From positions 248,001-312,000 of the forward strand of contig NZ_JANKMS010000006.1 of the NCBI RefSeq assembly GCF_024649945.1: a stretch of DNA of 64,000 bases, in the 5' to 3' direction. The position numbers and the translations under genes are program-made. Origin of the DNA: Flavobacterium panacis. GTDB lineage: Bacteria > Bacteroidota > Bacteroidia > Flavobacteriales > Flavobacteriaceae. The notes below the pieces were generated by a model. That model was given only the letters and a program-made list of their open reading frames with translations. It had not been told where the DNA came from and ran no database searches. Below are positions 17,828 through 26,882 of this stretch, piece after piece. Each line of letters begins with the position of its first letter. Positions within the stretch are counted from its first letter, which is position 1.

Positions 17828-17848
17828 AAAAAAAATGAAAGTTCTTTT

Positions 17849-20200
17849 TTAAAATTTAATAGCTAAAGAAGCTTTAATCGTTCTAGGCGCTTGCGGATTT
17901 AAGAAATCTCCCCAATACACTTCGTTTGTAAGGTTATCGGCTTTTATAGCAAATCGGTATCTCGCTTGTTCGTAGAATACAGAAGCATTTAAAAGATGTA
18001 CACCTGGAATAACTATATCATTTGATGAGGTTAAGAAACTCACGTCTCTGTAATTTCCTCCAAAACCAATTCCAAGACCTCTTACTTTTCCTTGTTTAGC
18101 GGTATAACTTATCCAGTAATTAACCGTGTTTTTTGGAGTGTAAGCAACGTGTTTACCTGCATCTGTTCCGTTTAAGAAAGTAGCATCAAGATTTGCATAT
18201 CCTAACATAATATCTAATCCTGTAATTGGAGTAGCGAATAATTCTAGTTCAAAACCTTTGTTCTTCTGTGTTCCGTCTTGTAAACTGAATAATTGGTTAA
18301 CAGGATTAGTTCGTAGTTTGTTATCGACTTTAATATCAAAGTAACTCGCCATCAATGTTAAACGATTTTGAAATAAACTTGATTTAATTCCTAATTCCCA
18401 TTGTGTTGCTTTTTCTGGATCTGCTTTCTGCATCACACCATTTCCTGTTCCGTCATCTTTTAGGAAACTGTTGATGTTTTTGTTCCCTCCAAGATAATTT
18501 CCAAAAACAGACAACTGTTCAGGTAGAATTTCATATACCAAACCAAATTTTGGCGTCCAGGCTCCTTGATTGAAAGAAAGATCAGGATTATCTGCGTTTG
18601 GAATCGTAGCGCTTGGTGTTACATCTTTAGAATATTCGTAACGAAGACTTGTCATTAAATGAAGTTGCGGAAGAATATCCAAAACATTTGAGAAATATGC
18701 GCTGTAACGGTCATTTACGTTACCTCCAGTCCAGAATGTAGTAGCTGCGATAGCTTGATCAAAAGCCTGTTTTGATAGATATGGTGCAATTGATGTATAT
18801 TGGAAAGTGTCATACGCAGCAGAGCTTCCAACGTAAATTTCATCATCTCTCAAATAGTCAATTCCGACTAATAAACGATTACGCATTTTTCCGATTTTAA
18901 AATCACCGTTTAAATACTGCTGAATGGTTGTAAAGTCAATATCATAACGAGCAGTTCCTAATGTACGGCTTACAGTTTGTCCTGTTACACTAGCGATAAC
19001 ATAATTTGGGTTGTACAAGCTGTACGAATGTCCAAATGAAGTTGTTGAAGTCCATTGATCGTTTAATTTATAAATGGCATCAACAGAAAATATAGAAGAG
19101 GCTTTTTCGTATAAAATTTCATTTGTAGTAAAAGACAAATCATGAATTGGATTTAATTCATTCACATTTGTAATACCGCTTGCGCTTAAATAAGGTCTTT
19201 GTGTTCCTTGTATTTTGTAAAGATCAGCTTCAACCACAATTTTAAGTTTTTCGCTGGCATTATAGGTAAATGATGGAGCAACAAAATAACTTTCTGCCCA
19301 ACCATAATCCTGAAAACTTTTTTCTTTTCTATATGCGGCATTAACTCGCCCAAGAAAAGCACCATCGGCACTCAATGGCGTATTGACATCGGCTGTTAAA
19401 CGATTGTATCCATAGCTTCCTGTAATATAGTTAATATTTCCACCAAAAGTGTCGTAAGGCTTTTTGGTAATACGATTGATAACTCCACCATAATTTGCAC
19501 GACCGTGACCGCCAAATAAAGTTCCTGATGGACCTTTAATTACTTCAATACTTTCAATATTGGCCATATCATTTTCGGTCCAGTTACCCAGCATTTTTCC
19601 ATCTCTAAAGAAAGCTTGTTCGTCAAAACCTCTTAAATAAGAGCCAGATCTTACTCCAGGTTCTGAACCAGCTGAAACTACTCCGGCAGCACTTTTTAAC
19701 GCATCATCAAAATTAGTTAGTACCTGCTGTTCGATTATTTTAGGATTAATAACAGAATATACTTGAGGGTTTTCTAAGTTTTTAAGTGGCATCCTTGCGA
19801 TATACTGACTTTCTTTGGCTGCCATTTTTTTGCGATCACTTGTTACAATGACTTCCTGTAATTCTTTATTTGAAGCTTTAATTTGAAGCGAAATAGGAGT
19901 GGTGGTATTTTCATTTACAGAAATTTCTTGTTCGATAGTTTCGTAACCTGTCAATGAAACTAAGACGTTGTAATTTCCAGGTTTCACTTTGTGGAATTCA
20001 AAGACTCCATCTTCATTTGTAATAGTACCCAGTTTAGTTCCTTTCAAAACGACATTTACAAAGGAAGCCGGATCTCCGTCAGAAGTGGTGACGTTTCCTT
20101 TTATTTTACCAAAATTTTGTTGCGCCTGAATGGTAAAGGCATGAAAAAATATGCAGATAAGAATTGCATATTTGAAAATTCTAAGGTTATTAAATTTCAT
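17849..20200 (-). CDS. TonB-dependent siderophore receptor
   Basis: 783 residues: signal peptide, carboxypeptidase-like regulatory domain (27-115), plug domain (about 130-270; SAAGVVSAGSEPGVRSGSYL, IESIEVIKGPSGTLFGG) and a 22-strand barrel ending in the aromatic terminal KASLAIKF. The plug sequence SYLRGFDEQAFFRDG is typical of ferric-siderophore receptors of the FhuA/FpvA type. A perfect Fur-like palindrome and a TACATTTG promoter element precede it. It imports a ferric siderophore across the outer membrane; the exact siderophore is not shown by sequence. Confidence 0.93.
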   Translation of the reverse strand: MKFNNLRIFKYAILICIFFHAFTIQAQQNFGKIKGNVTTSDGDPASFVNVVLKGTKLGTITNEDGVFEFHKVKPGNYNVLVSLTGYETIEQEISVNENTTTPISLQIKASNKELQEVIVTSDRKKMAAKESQYIARMPLKNLENPQVYSVINPKIIEQQVLTNFDDALKSAAGVVSAGSEPGVRSGSYLRGFDEQAFFRDGKMLGNWTENDMANIESIEVIKGPSGTLFGGHGRANYGGVINRITKKPYDTFGGNINYITGSYGYNRLTADVNTPLSADGAFLGRVNAAYRKEKSFQDYGWAESYFVAPSFTYNASEKLKIVVEADLYKIQGTQRPYLSASGITNVNELNPIHDLSFTTNEILYEKASSIFSVDAIYKLNDQWTSTTSFGHSYSLYNPNYVIASVTGQTVSRTLGTARYDIDFTTIQQYLNGDFKIGKMRNRLLVGIDYLRDDEIYVGSSAAYDTFQYTSIAPYLSKQAFDQAIAATTFWTGGNVNDRYSAYFSNVLDILPQLHLMTSLRYEYSKDVTPSATIPNADNPDLSFNQGAWTPKFGLVYEILPEQLSVFGNYLGGNKNINSFLKDDGTGNGVMQKADPEKATQWELGIKSSLFQNRLTLMASYFDIKVDNKLRTNPVNQLFSLQDGTQKNKGFELELFATPITGLDIMLGYANLDATFLNGTDAGKHVAYTPKNTVNYWISYTAKQGKVRGLGIGFGGNYRDVSFLTSSNDIVIPGVHLLNASVFYEQARYRFAIKADNLTNEVYWGDFLNPQAPRTIKASLAIKF

Positions 20201-20227
20201 GGTTTTTTTAAAATTTGATTCAATTAA

Positions 20228-20260
20228 TTATTTAGACTAAATAAAAACAGTGCAAATGTA
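20228..20260 (-). promoter_or_regulatory. Promoter and Fur-like operator of the siderophore receptor
   Basis: 20228-20244 is the perfect 17-bp palindrome TTATTTAGACTAAATAA. On the minus strand TACATTTG (20253-20260) matches the TAnnTTTG -7 element, placing the palindrome at the expected transcription start. That is ideal for repression by an iron-loaded Fur-type protein. Confidence 0.65.
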
Positions 20261-20502
20261 AAAATTAATTTTACCTCTCCTAATTTTTTATTTATCAATT
20301 AATAGCGAATATGTTAAATGCAGTTTTTTAGCTTTTTGGCCTGAAAGAGAAAGCTATATTTTTCTTTTGTTTTAAGCTTTTTGTTTGTGTAACGAATAGA
20401 TAAGAGAGGAACTTTTTTAGTGTTGTTTTAATTTAATTATCATAATATATTAATTTAGCACTCAAATTATAACCCAAAACATCTAAATACCCGCAGTAAA
20501 AA

Positions 20503-22104
20503 ATGGAGAATATCACAGTAATTATAATGTTACTTTTTGGCGTAGCCTTTCTTAGTTTAATAAGTAAAAGATACAATTTTCCAATTCCTATTGTATTGGT
20601 TCTGTGTGGAGTACTTATCAGCGTTGTACCAGGACTTCCAGTTATTGCCTTGAGCCCAGAGATTGTTTTTATCATTTTCCTACCGCCTCTTTTGTATCAT
20701 GCCGCTTGGCATACAAGTTGGTCCGATTTTAAACAAACTATTCGACCGATAACTCTAGCGGCTGTTGGTTTAGTCTTTTTTACAACAGGATTGGTTGCCG
20801 TTGTAGCACATTGGCTTATAGAGGATATTTCTTGGCCGTTAGCATTTTTGCTTGGTGCAATTGTTTCGCCTCCAGATGCAGTTTCTGCAACCGCTATCAC
20901 TAAAGGTTTAGGTTTGCATCCAAGATTAATTGCAATTCTGGAAGGAGAAAGTTTGGTGAATGATGCCAGTGGTCTTGTGGCTTACAAATATGCTTTAACA
21001 GCGATTACAGCTGGAAATTTTGTTTTGTGGCAGGCTGGATTAAACTTTGTTTTAATGTCGATACTTGGCATAGGAGTGGGACTGGCTGTTGGTTTTATTA
21101 TGTATTACATTCATAAAAGATTTGTTTGTGATGATATTATCGAAGTAACACTGACATTATTAACACCTTTTGCATCTTATCTTATTGCAGAGCATTTTCA
21201 CGGTTCAGGAGTTTTGGCGGTTGTGGCTACGGGACTTTTCTTGGCGGCAAGATCAGGGACTATTTTTTCCCATGAAAGCCGAATAATGACCAATACAATC
21301 TGGGACGTTTTAAACAATATTCTCAATGGTTTGATCTTTATCTTAATTGGTCTTCAGTTGCGTCAGATTATTGAAGGAATCAGCAATTACTCCGGAAATT
21401 CTTTATTTATATGGGGATCTGTGATTAGTATTGTTGTTATTGTTGTTCGTTTTTTATGGGTAATTCCAGCAACGATTATCCCGAGAATGATCAGTAAAAA
21501 AATCCGTGAAAAAGAAGAGTTTGATTATCGAAATATGATTGTTTTCGGTTGGTCTGGAATGCGTGGTGTGGTTTCGATGGCGGCTGCTTTGGCACTGCCA
21601 TTAATGTTGAATAAAACCGAAGAATTTCCGCTTCGTAACTTGATTATTTATTTAGTTTTTTGCGTGATATTGTCTACTCTGGTTATTCAGGGGCTTACGC
21701 TTCCGTGGTTGATTAAAAAGCTAAAAATTCAGCGTTATTCTATTTTAGCGGAAGAGTACGATATCAGAAATAAAATAGTTTCAGATACCATCACCCATAT
21801 TGAAGATCATTTTTCTTTATTGGATGATGAATTACTGCACAACATTAAAAGTAAATATGAAGTGAAATTTAACCGATTGCAAAAAACAGAGCTTCCGGCT
21901 AACTTTTTTGGAAATGGAAAGGTTTTAGGTGGACAAATTTTTAATGAATTCACGAGAGTGCAAATAGATCTTTTGAATGTAGAACGAAGCAATCTTGAAG
22001 GTATGCATAAAAAAGGATCTGTAAATGAAGAGATTTTCCGTAAAATAGAAAAAGAACTAGATCTTGAGGAAACTCGACTTTGGATGGAAATGTACGAGGA
22101 ATAG
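20503..22104 (+). CDS. Na+/H+ antiporter, CPA1 family (NhaP-like)
   Basis: 533 residues with about 12 membrane helices followed by a cytosolic tail from about residue 405. Family motifs are present: PLLYHAAWHTSWSDFK, GAIVSPPDAVSATAI, LEGESLVNDASGLVAYKYAL (ion-binding NDxx region) and FGWSGMRGVVSMAAALALP. It exchanges external protons for internal Na+ (or K+) at the inner membrane and serves pH and salt homeostasis. It is a single gene with a hairpin terminator at 22159. A CPA1 assignment is firm; ion preference cannot be read. Confidence 0.94.
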   Translation: MENITVIIMLLFGVAFLSLISKRYNFPIPIVLVLCGVLISVVPGLPVIALSPEIVFIIFLPPLLYHAAWHTSWSDFKQTIRPITLAAVGLVFFTTGLVAVVAHWLIEDISWPLAFLLGAIVSPPDAVSATAITKGLGLHPRLIAILEGESLVNDASGLVAYKYALTAITAGNFVLWQAGLNFVLMSILGIGVGLAVGFIMYYIHKRFVCDDIIEVTLTLLTPFASYLIAEHFHGSGVLAVVATGLFLAARSGTIFSHESRIMTNTIWDVLNNILNGLIFILIGLQLRQIIEGISNYSGNSLFIWGSVISIVVIVVRFLWVIPATIIPRMISKKIREKEEFDYRNMIVFGWSGMRGVVSMAAALALPLMLNKTEEFPLRNLIIYLVFCVILSTLVIQGLTLPWLIKKLKIQRYSILAEEYDIRNKIVSDTITHIEDHFSLLDDELLHNIKSKYEVKFNRLQKTELPANFFGNGKVLGGQIFNEFTRVQIDLLNVERSNLEGMHKKGSVNEEIFRKIEKELDLEETRLWMEMYEE

Positions 22105-22158
22105 AAGGTTTAAATTTCAAATTTTAAAATCCAAATTCCAAAAATAGGAGAAGATAGA

Positions 22159-22199
22159 GCTTTGTCAAAATTTTAAACTTTGACAAAGCTTTTTCTTTT
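22159..22199. terminator. Terminator of the antiporter gene, same palindrome as 4614-4644
   Basis: GCTTTGTCAAA (22159-22169) pairs with TTTGACAAAGC (22179-22189), followed by TTTTTCTTTTTT. The arms are identical to the hairpin at 4614-4644. Confidence 0.8.
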
Positions 22200-22207
22200 T
22201 TGAAGAA

Positions 22208-22651
22208 TTAATTTGGAATTTTCATGTCACTTACTGCCAAATTAGCGCTGGCTTGCGCCATTATTTTGGATGTATTTTTATTAATAACTTCCGCTTTGAT
22301 ATTGATGATTGTCTTTCCTAATTTTTCGAGTTTAGTTCTAACGATAGCAGTTTGGTTTTCAAATGCCGGATTAAAGTAATCAATATATAAGTTGATAGTG
22401 GGATAGAATTTTTCAAGGCCTAAGACCATAAAATTTACCCCAATACAATCGTCAATCATTCCTGCTGTAACGCCTCCGTGTAGCATTCCTACAGGATTAG
22501 TCATTTCTTTCCTTATTTCGAATTCAAACTCGACCATTTCTTTTTCAACCGAAATTACTTTTCCGTTTAACCAATGCGCAAAAGGAGAAGGGCTCTCTGT
22601 AAAATGTTTTCCAATAAAACTTTGAAGAAACTGTAATCTTTTGTTTTCCAT
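22208..22651 (-). CDS. PaaI-type hotdog thioesterase
   Basis: 147 residues with a single hotdog fold. The core VGMLHGGVTAGMIDDCIG matches the family HGG motif and the following catalytic acidic residue; the helix region KFYPTINLYIDYFNPAFENQ is also typical. Such enzymes hydrolyse acyl-CoA thioesters. It starts 11 nt after the SDR gene and is thus probably the second gene of an HxlR-controlled operon. The substrate is unknown. Confidence 0.88.
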   Translation of the reverse strand: MENKRLQFLQSFIGKHFTESPSPFAHWLNGKVISVEKEMVEFEFEIRKEMTNPVGMLHGGVTAGMIDDCIGVNFMVLGLEKFYPTINLYIDYFNPAFENQTAIVRTKLEKLGKTIINIKAEVINKNTSKIMAQASANLAVSDMKIPN

Positions 22652-22662
22652 GTTTAAATTAT

Positions 22663-23430
22663 TTAAGCTGATAATTTGATACTATTTTTTAGCGGATTGA
22701 TTAGTTTGTAAGCGGTTTTTGGAAAAAATCGGCTTAAAAAATAAATGACTTTTGTATCGCCAATGCGAATGGTGTAATTGTTTTTGTGAATTCCTTGAAT
22801 CAATCCTTTTACAAGTGTTTCTGGAGTTATGGTTTTAGTGTCGATACCTTTTGCCATTTCTGTTGCTACCAAAGGAGGAAGTAATTCAAAAACTTTTACA
22901 TTGGTTTTAGCCACTTCCAAATGATTTCTAAGTGAAGCCGTATAAAAGCGAAGTGCAGCTTTAGTTGCAGAATAAGTTGGTGCTAAATTTGAAGGAACAT
23001 AGCTCAAAATTGACGTTGTATTGATAATAGCACTTTCTGATCGGTTTTGAAGCATTTGTAGAAATAAATTATTCAAACGTACTATGGCCAAATAGTTTAT
23101 GTTCATTTCATAAGCTGCCATTTCGGTAATCTGATCGTTTGTTTTTGCCAAGTTATTCGTCGGATTTGAAACGCCAGCATTGTTATAAAGAATATCAATT
23201 CCTCCCAAAGCTTCAATTTGGATGTACAATTTTTGTGCTTGATCTTCATTTGCAACATCGTTTTGAATGGCTATTATTTCAGGATAAAGCTTTTTAGCAG
23301 CGTCTAATTTCTCTTGATTTCTCCCTGTAATAATTACTTTGGCTCCTTCTGCTAAAAACTGTTTAGCAGATTCTAAACCTATTCCTGACGCACCGCCAGT
23401 AACCAATATTGTTTTACCTTTTAAGTCCAT
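22663..23430 (-). CDS. Short-chain dehydrogenase/reductase (DltE-like SDR)
   Basis: 255 residues, a normal length. The cofactor motif is TGGASGIGLES, followed by YNNAGVSNP and the catalytic Ser (NTTSILSYVPS) and YSATKAAL (Tyr-x-x-x-Lys). It is an NAD(P)-dependent oxidoreductase. It is first in a two-gene operon with the thioesterase and is transcribed away from the HxlR gene. Its promoter (TTG-N18-TATCTTTG on the minus strand) lies between two identical-type palindromes, so it is probably repressed until the HxlR protein senses a signal. Confidence 0.9.
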   Translation of the reverse strand: MDLKGKTILVTGGASGIGLESAKQFLAEGAKVIITGRNQEKLDAAKKLYPEIIAIQNDVANEDQAQKLYIQIEALGGIDILYNNAGVSNPTNNLAKTNDQITEMAAYEMNINYLAIVRLNNLFLQMLQNRSESAIINTTSILSYVPSNLAPTYSATKAALRFYTASLRNHLEVAKTNVKVFELLPPLVATEMAKGIDTKTITPETLVKGLIQGIHKNNYTIRIGDTKVIYFLSRFFPKTAYKLINPLKNSIKLSA

Positions 23431-23486
23431 TTTGTTCTTATTTTAAAGTGTATAATTTGCTTTGTTTAAGAATATTAAATAAATTT

Positions 23487-23535
23487 GCTTGCATTTTGCA
23501 AGTACAAAGATATTAATTACTTGCAAAACGCAAGT
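23487..23535. promoter_or_regulatory. Twin HxlR operators flanking the SDR promoter
   Basis: GCTTGCATTTTGCAAGT (23487-23503) and ACTTGCAAAACGCAAGT (23519-23535) share CTTGC-N5-GCAAG with centres 32 bp apart, about three helical turns. On the minus strand the -7 element TATCTTTG (23505-23512) lies between them and the -33 TTG falls inside the second. The geometry fits a pair of HxlR dimers blocking both divergent genes. Confidence 0.75.
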
Positions 23536-23554
23536 TAAATTTTAATTTATTTTT

Positions 23555-23968
23555 ATGAAGGCTTCAAAAAAAAGATCAAATTGCCCTATAAATACATCTT
23601 TAGAAATTTGGGGAGATAAATGGTCATTGTTGATTATTAGGGATTTAATGTTTAAAAAACAATGTACGTATGGTGATTTTTTAAAATCAGAAGAAAAAAT
23701 TGCTACTAATATTTTAGCGAGTAGATTGCTGGTTTTAGAAGAGAATAATATCATAATAAAACTAGATCACCCAGACAGCAAAGCAAAAGTTTTGTATCAA
23801 CTTACTGAAAAAGGAATTGAATTGTTTCCTGTTTTAGTCGAAATTAGTTTATGGGCTGAGAAATATTATGAAATTCCAGAAGAAAGAAAAAAGCTTATCG
23901 AAAAAGCAAAAGACAACAAAGTCGTCTTTATTGAAAAAGGAATAAAAAAGATGAAAGAAGGTTTGTAA
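23555..23968 (+). CDS. HxlR family transcriptional regulator
   Basis: 137 residues with the family signature NCPINTSLEIWGDKWSLLII and the winged helix (YGDFLKSEEKIATNILASRL, VLYQLTEKGIELFPVL). The N-terminal cysteine is conserved in many members that sense electrophiles or redox state. It is divergent from the SDR-thioesterase operon and shares its operator region, so autoregulation together with repression of that operon is likely. Confidence 0.92.
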   Translation: MKASKKRSNCPINTSLEIWGDKWSLLIIRDLMFKKQCTYGDFLKSEEKIATNILASRLLVLEENNIIIKLDHPDSKAKVLYQLTEKGIELFPVLVEISLWAEKYYEIPEERKKLIEKAKDNKVVFIEKGIKKMKEGL

Positions 23969-23971
23969 TTG

Positions 23972-24049
23972 TTAATTCTTAATGGTGAATTGTAAATGAT
24001 TTTGCTCAAGAAGAAAATTAATAATTTACAATTCACCATTAAGAATTAA
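23972..24049. repeat. Perfect 26-bp inverted repeat between convergent genes
   Basis: 23972-23997 and 24024-24049 are exact reverse complements over 26 bp with a 26-nt spacer (left arm starts TTAATTCTTAATGGTGAATT). The right arm includes the stop codon of the MutS-like gene. It may be a bidirectional transcription stop or a small palindromic element that landed at the gene end. Confidence 0.75.
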
Positions 24050-25818
24050 ATGACTTCCATTTTTTGCATTAAAAATGTAGCACTTTTATTTTTGCAGATT
24101 CCGTTTCTTAATTTGTAATCGAAGTGTAATTCGTTATTTTTTATTTCTACTTCAAAACATTGATTGGTTAAAATTTCGGGATATTCGTTAGTAGTGAGGC
24201 AAACTTCAATATCGTGAGTTGCGATTGCACCTATTGCTTTTTTAGAAATTATCTTCTTTACAACTTCAATGGTTCCGTTTCTTTTATCATCAGAATTTGT
24301 TCCTCTTAAAATCTCATCCAATAGAACAAAAGCAGGCTGATTTTCAAGTGCATCCATGATCTGTTTTAAACGTTTAATTTCAGCAAAAAAGTAAGATTCG
24401 CTATCTGAAAGAGAATCTGATAAACGCATTGAAACTAATACTGGAAGTGGATGTATTTTAGCTTCTGATGCACAAACAACTGAGCCTGTTCCACCAAGTA
24501 CCATATTGATTCCTAAGCTTCTTAAAAAGGTACTTTTTCCAGACATGTTGGAACCCGTTAAAATCACAAAAGAAAGTGGATGAAAATTGGTATCGTTTCC
24601 AATTCTTGTTGCAGGATTTAACAATGGGTGACTTAGGTTTTTGAATTCAATTTTATACTCAGAATTGATTTGAGGGAAAACAAAATCGGAGTTATTGTAA
24701 GCTAAATTAGCAAGACTGTTTAAAGCTTCAATTTCGCCAATAATAGCAATCCAGTGATTCATTTCTGAAGCGTAATCTTCTTTCCATTTCAAGAGTGCTC
24801 TTAAAACATGAAGATTGAATAAGAATGTCCCGTTAAAAAGTGTTGCAGTAACGAAATTACTGATTGTATCCATTCTAGAAAACAATTCTGAAAGCTGTTT
24901 TAAATGCTGACTTGCCTTAGCATTTTTAAATACAAGTTGTTTTTGTAAATGAATTAGCTTTTTAGATTGGAAACTTTCGTTTTCTATTTTTTCTAGCAAT
25001 AAACTATATTGTTTGATGATTGTATCAACATTGTCTGCCTTGGCAATTTCAGATTGAATTCTTTTTATTGATCTTCCCAAAACAATCAAATTGGCAATGA
25101 AAATATAAGTCAGATACGAAAGTAAAATGGTTTTTGAAGTAAAAATGTAAGCTATTAAAAATCCAAAAAACAAGGTTGGAAGAATTATTGAAAGTGTAAC
25201 TAAAACTTTAGGTAATGTATTATTTTTAAAAGAAGACCAATGTTTTATTGCTTCGTATGATTCTTTAGAGTCTCGGCTAATGATTGCCAGAGCCTGGAAT
25301 TTCTGTCTCCAGTCAATTTTGTTTTTAAGTTCGTTTATGGCTTCCTGATTTTCTAAGATTTTATCTTCAGGAAGAGTGCTTAATAAAAGATTTGCTAGTG
25401 TTTTTTTTCCGATAAAAGTAGCGGTTCTATTAAGGCTTTGGAATAAAGAATGTTCTCCGAAAATATCTAAATCGTATGCATACGGATGATGAAAGTCTAT
25501 AAATTCTGCTCCGTTTTCAAAAGAAGTTTTTTCTCTTTTCAGAAAAGAAATTTCGTTTCGATTAATTTTCAAAAGTGTTTCTGCTAATAATCTTTGGAAA
25601 GACAAGCGCGAATGTATTCTCATTAAAAAGAGAAAACCAACAAAAGATAAAACAGCCAGAATAACATAAAGTATTTCGTTTGTTTTGATGTAATAAAACA
25701 TAAAAAACAATAAAAGAAAAATACTTAATAACCTCAAAAGGCTTATGCTGTTGTATTTTTTGTTGGTTTTATGATGTAGTTCCGAATAGGTTTCGATTTT
25801 GTCCTGATATGTTTTCAT
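24046..25818 (-). CDS. Membrane-anchored MutS-family ATPase
   Basis: 590 residues. Two hydrophobic helices at about 27-66 and another pair at about 208-250 anchor it to the membrane. The C-terminal third is a MutS ATPase: Walker A GSNMSGKSTFLRSLG, signature SESYFFAEIKRLKQIM, Walker B FVLLDEILRGTNSDDK, and a switch His in AIATHDIEVC. Mismatch-recognition domain I is absent, so it is not the repair MutS. Membrane MutS homologues of this type are widespread in Bacteroidota and have no settled role. Single gene. Confidence 0.88.
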   Translation of the reverse strand: MKTYQDKIETYSELHHKTNKKYNSISLLRLLSIFLLLFFMFYYIKTNEILYVILAVLSFVGFLFLMRIHSRLSFQRLLAETLLKINRNEISFLKREKTSFENGAEFIDFHHPYAYDLDIFGEHSLFQSLNRTATFIGKKTLANLLLSTLPEDKILENQEAINELKNKIDWRQKFQALAIISRDSKESYEAIKHWSSFKNNTLPKVLVTLSIILPTLFFGFLIAYIFTSKTILLSYLTYIFIANLIVLGRSIKRIQSEIAKADNVDTIIKQYSLLLEKIENESFQSKKLIHLQKQLVFKNAKASQHLKQLSELFSRMDTISNFVTATLFNGTFLFNLHVLRALLKWKEDYASEMNHWIAIIGEIEALNSLANLAYNNSDFVFPQINSEYKIEFKNLSHPLLNPATRIGNDTNFHPLSFVILTGSNMSGKSTFLRSLGINMVLGGTGSVVCASEAKIHPLPVLVSMRLSDSLSDSESYFFAEIKRLKQIMDALENQPAFVLLDEILRGTNSDDKRNGTIEVVKKIISKKAIGAIATHDIEVCLTTNEYPEILTNQCFEVEIKNNELHFDYKLRNGICKNKSATFLMQKMEVI

Positions 25819-25879
25819 TCTTATAATTTACTGAAATACAAATATAAACTTTAAGAGACAAAATCGATAGATATTAGAA

Positions 25880-26713
25880 TTAATCTTCATGCATTATTAG
25901 TACCGGAATTTGGACTTCTTTAGATATTTTTTTGCTGAAACTTGAATCGAACAGACTTTCAAAAAAGGAACGTTTGTGTGTTATCGTTGTCAAAATATCA
26001 ATGTCTTTATAAAGTACAAAATCAAGAATAGTTTCTTTTACATCATCACTTGGCAAAACTAAAAATTCGACATTTTCTCCAGCAAATTCTCTTTCCCATT
26101 CTTTTCGTGTTTCATCTGTAACATCTGAATTTGATGCTTTTACGTAAAGACTTTTTACTTTAGCATCTGTTTTTTTAGCGATTTTTAAAATCTTTTTTAG
26201 TTCTTTTTTATCTTTTTCACGGTAACGTGTTGTAAAACCAATTGTTTTTACTTTTTTATATTTAGCATCGATAGGAACACACAAAACAGGAACTTCAACT
26301 CCTGAAATTACAGATTCGGTATTAGAACCCGTAAAAAATTTTGTCCAGTCAGAAACGCTGTTTGTTCCCATGATTACAAAGTCAATTTGGTCTTCTTCAA
26401 CAGCATTTTTTAGATTATAAATTAAATCTCCGTCCATCAATCGATGTTTGATTACAATATCGTCTAAGTTTCTTTCTGCAGCAATCGTACGTAATTTTGG
26501 AATTTCATCTTTGAACATTTCAAATTTTGCCAATTCGATAGAACTGTATATAGAAGCGTAATTCTCTGGAAAGAACTGGCTGTCGTAAACTGGAATTTCA
26601 AATGTATGAAGTAAGATTAATTCGGCTTTTACAACTTTAGCAAATTCTAAAGCATGAACAAATGCATTTGTAGCAGCATCTGAGAAATCGGTTGGTAATA
26701 ATATCTTTTTCAT
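25880..26713 (-). CDS. Universal stress protein, two UspA domains
   Basis: 277 residues from ATG at 26713 (MKKILLPTDFSDAATNAFVH). An in-frame ATG at 26752 was not chosen because a -7 element (TAAATTTG, 26740-26747 minus) lies between the two. Two Usp folds are present (1-140 and about 150-277). The first has VIMGTNSVSDWTKFFTGSNT resembling the G-2x-G-9x-G(S/T) nucleotide loop; the second is degenerate. The usual role is survival during stress or stasis. Confidence 0.88.
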   Translation of the reverse strand: MKKILLPTDFSDAATNAFVHALEFAKVVKAELILLHTFEIPVYDSQFFPENYASIYSSIELAKFEMFKDEIPKLRTIAAERNLDDIVIKHRLMDGDLIYNLKNAVEEDQIDFVIMGTNSVSDWTKFFTGSNTESVISGVEVPVLCVPIDAKYKKVKTIGFTTRYREKDKKELKKILKIAKKTDAKVKSLYVKASNSDVTDETRKEWEREFAGENVEFLVLPSDDVKETILDFVLYKDIDILTTITHKRSFFESLFDSSFSKKISKEVQIPVLIMHED

Positions 26714-26739
26714 AGTATTTAAGATTAAGGTTTGTCTCT

Positions 26740-26783
26740 CAAATTTACTCATTCTAAAAAGAAAACGACCTGATAATTATCAG
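26740..26783. promoter_or_regulatory. Usp promoter element and CTGATAATTATCAG palindrome
   Basis: TAAATTTG on the minus strand (26740-26747) matches TAnnTTTG, and upstream lies a perfect 14-bp palindrome (26770-26783) between the divergent usp and mnmE genes. The palindrome may be an operator; the bound protein is unknown. Confidence 0.45.
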
Positions 26784-26870
26784 TATTTTAACACTTAATA
26801 ATTTGTTAATACGCCGATTTTTGCCATAATTTAGACTTTTGTTAGTTCTAAGAGATTTGCCCTTTTTTTG

Positions 26871-26878
26871 TACCTTTG
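26871..26878 (+). promoter_or_regulatory. mnmE promoter -7 element, almost no leader
   Basis: TACCTTTG matches TAnnTTTG and ends only 4 nt before the ATG at 26883. Transcription would begin at or near the start codon, so mnmE mRNA may be leaderless. The position also argues against the ATG at 26868. Confidence 0.55.
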
Positions 26879-26882
26879 CGGC

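Noticed and set aside
26713..26752. Upstream ATG starts for usp (26752), mnmE (26868) and the helicase (63718)
   Set aside because: In each case a TAnnTTTG promoter element lies between the upstream ATG and the start that matches the family.
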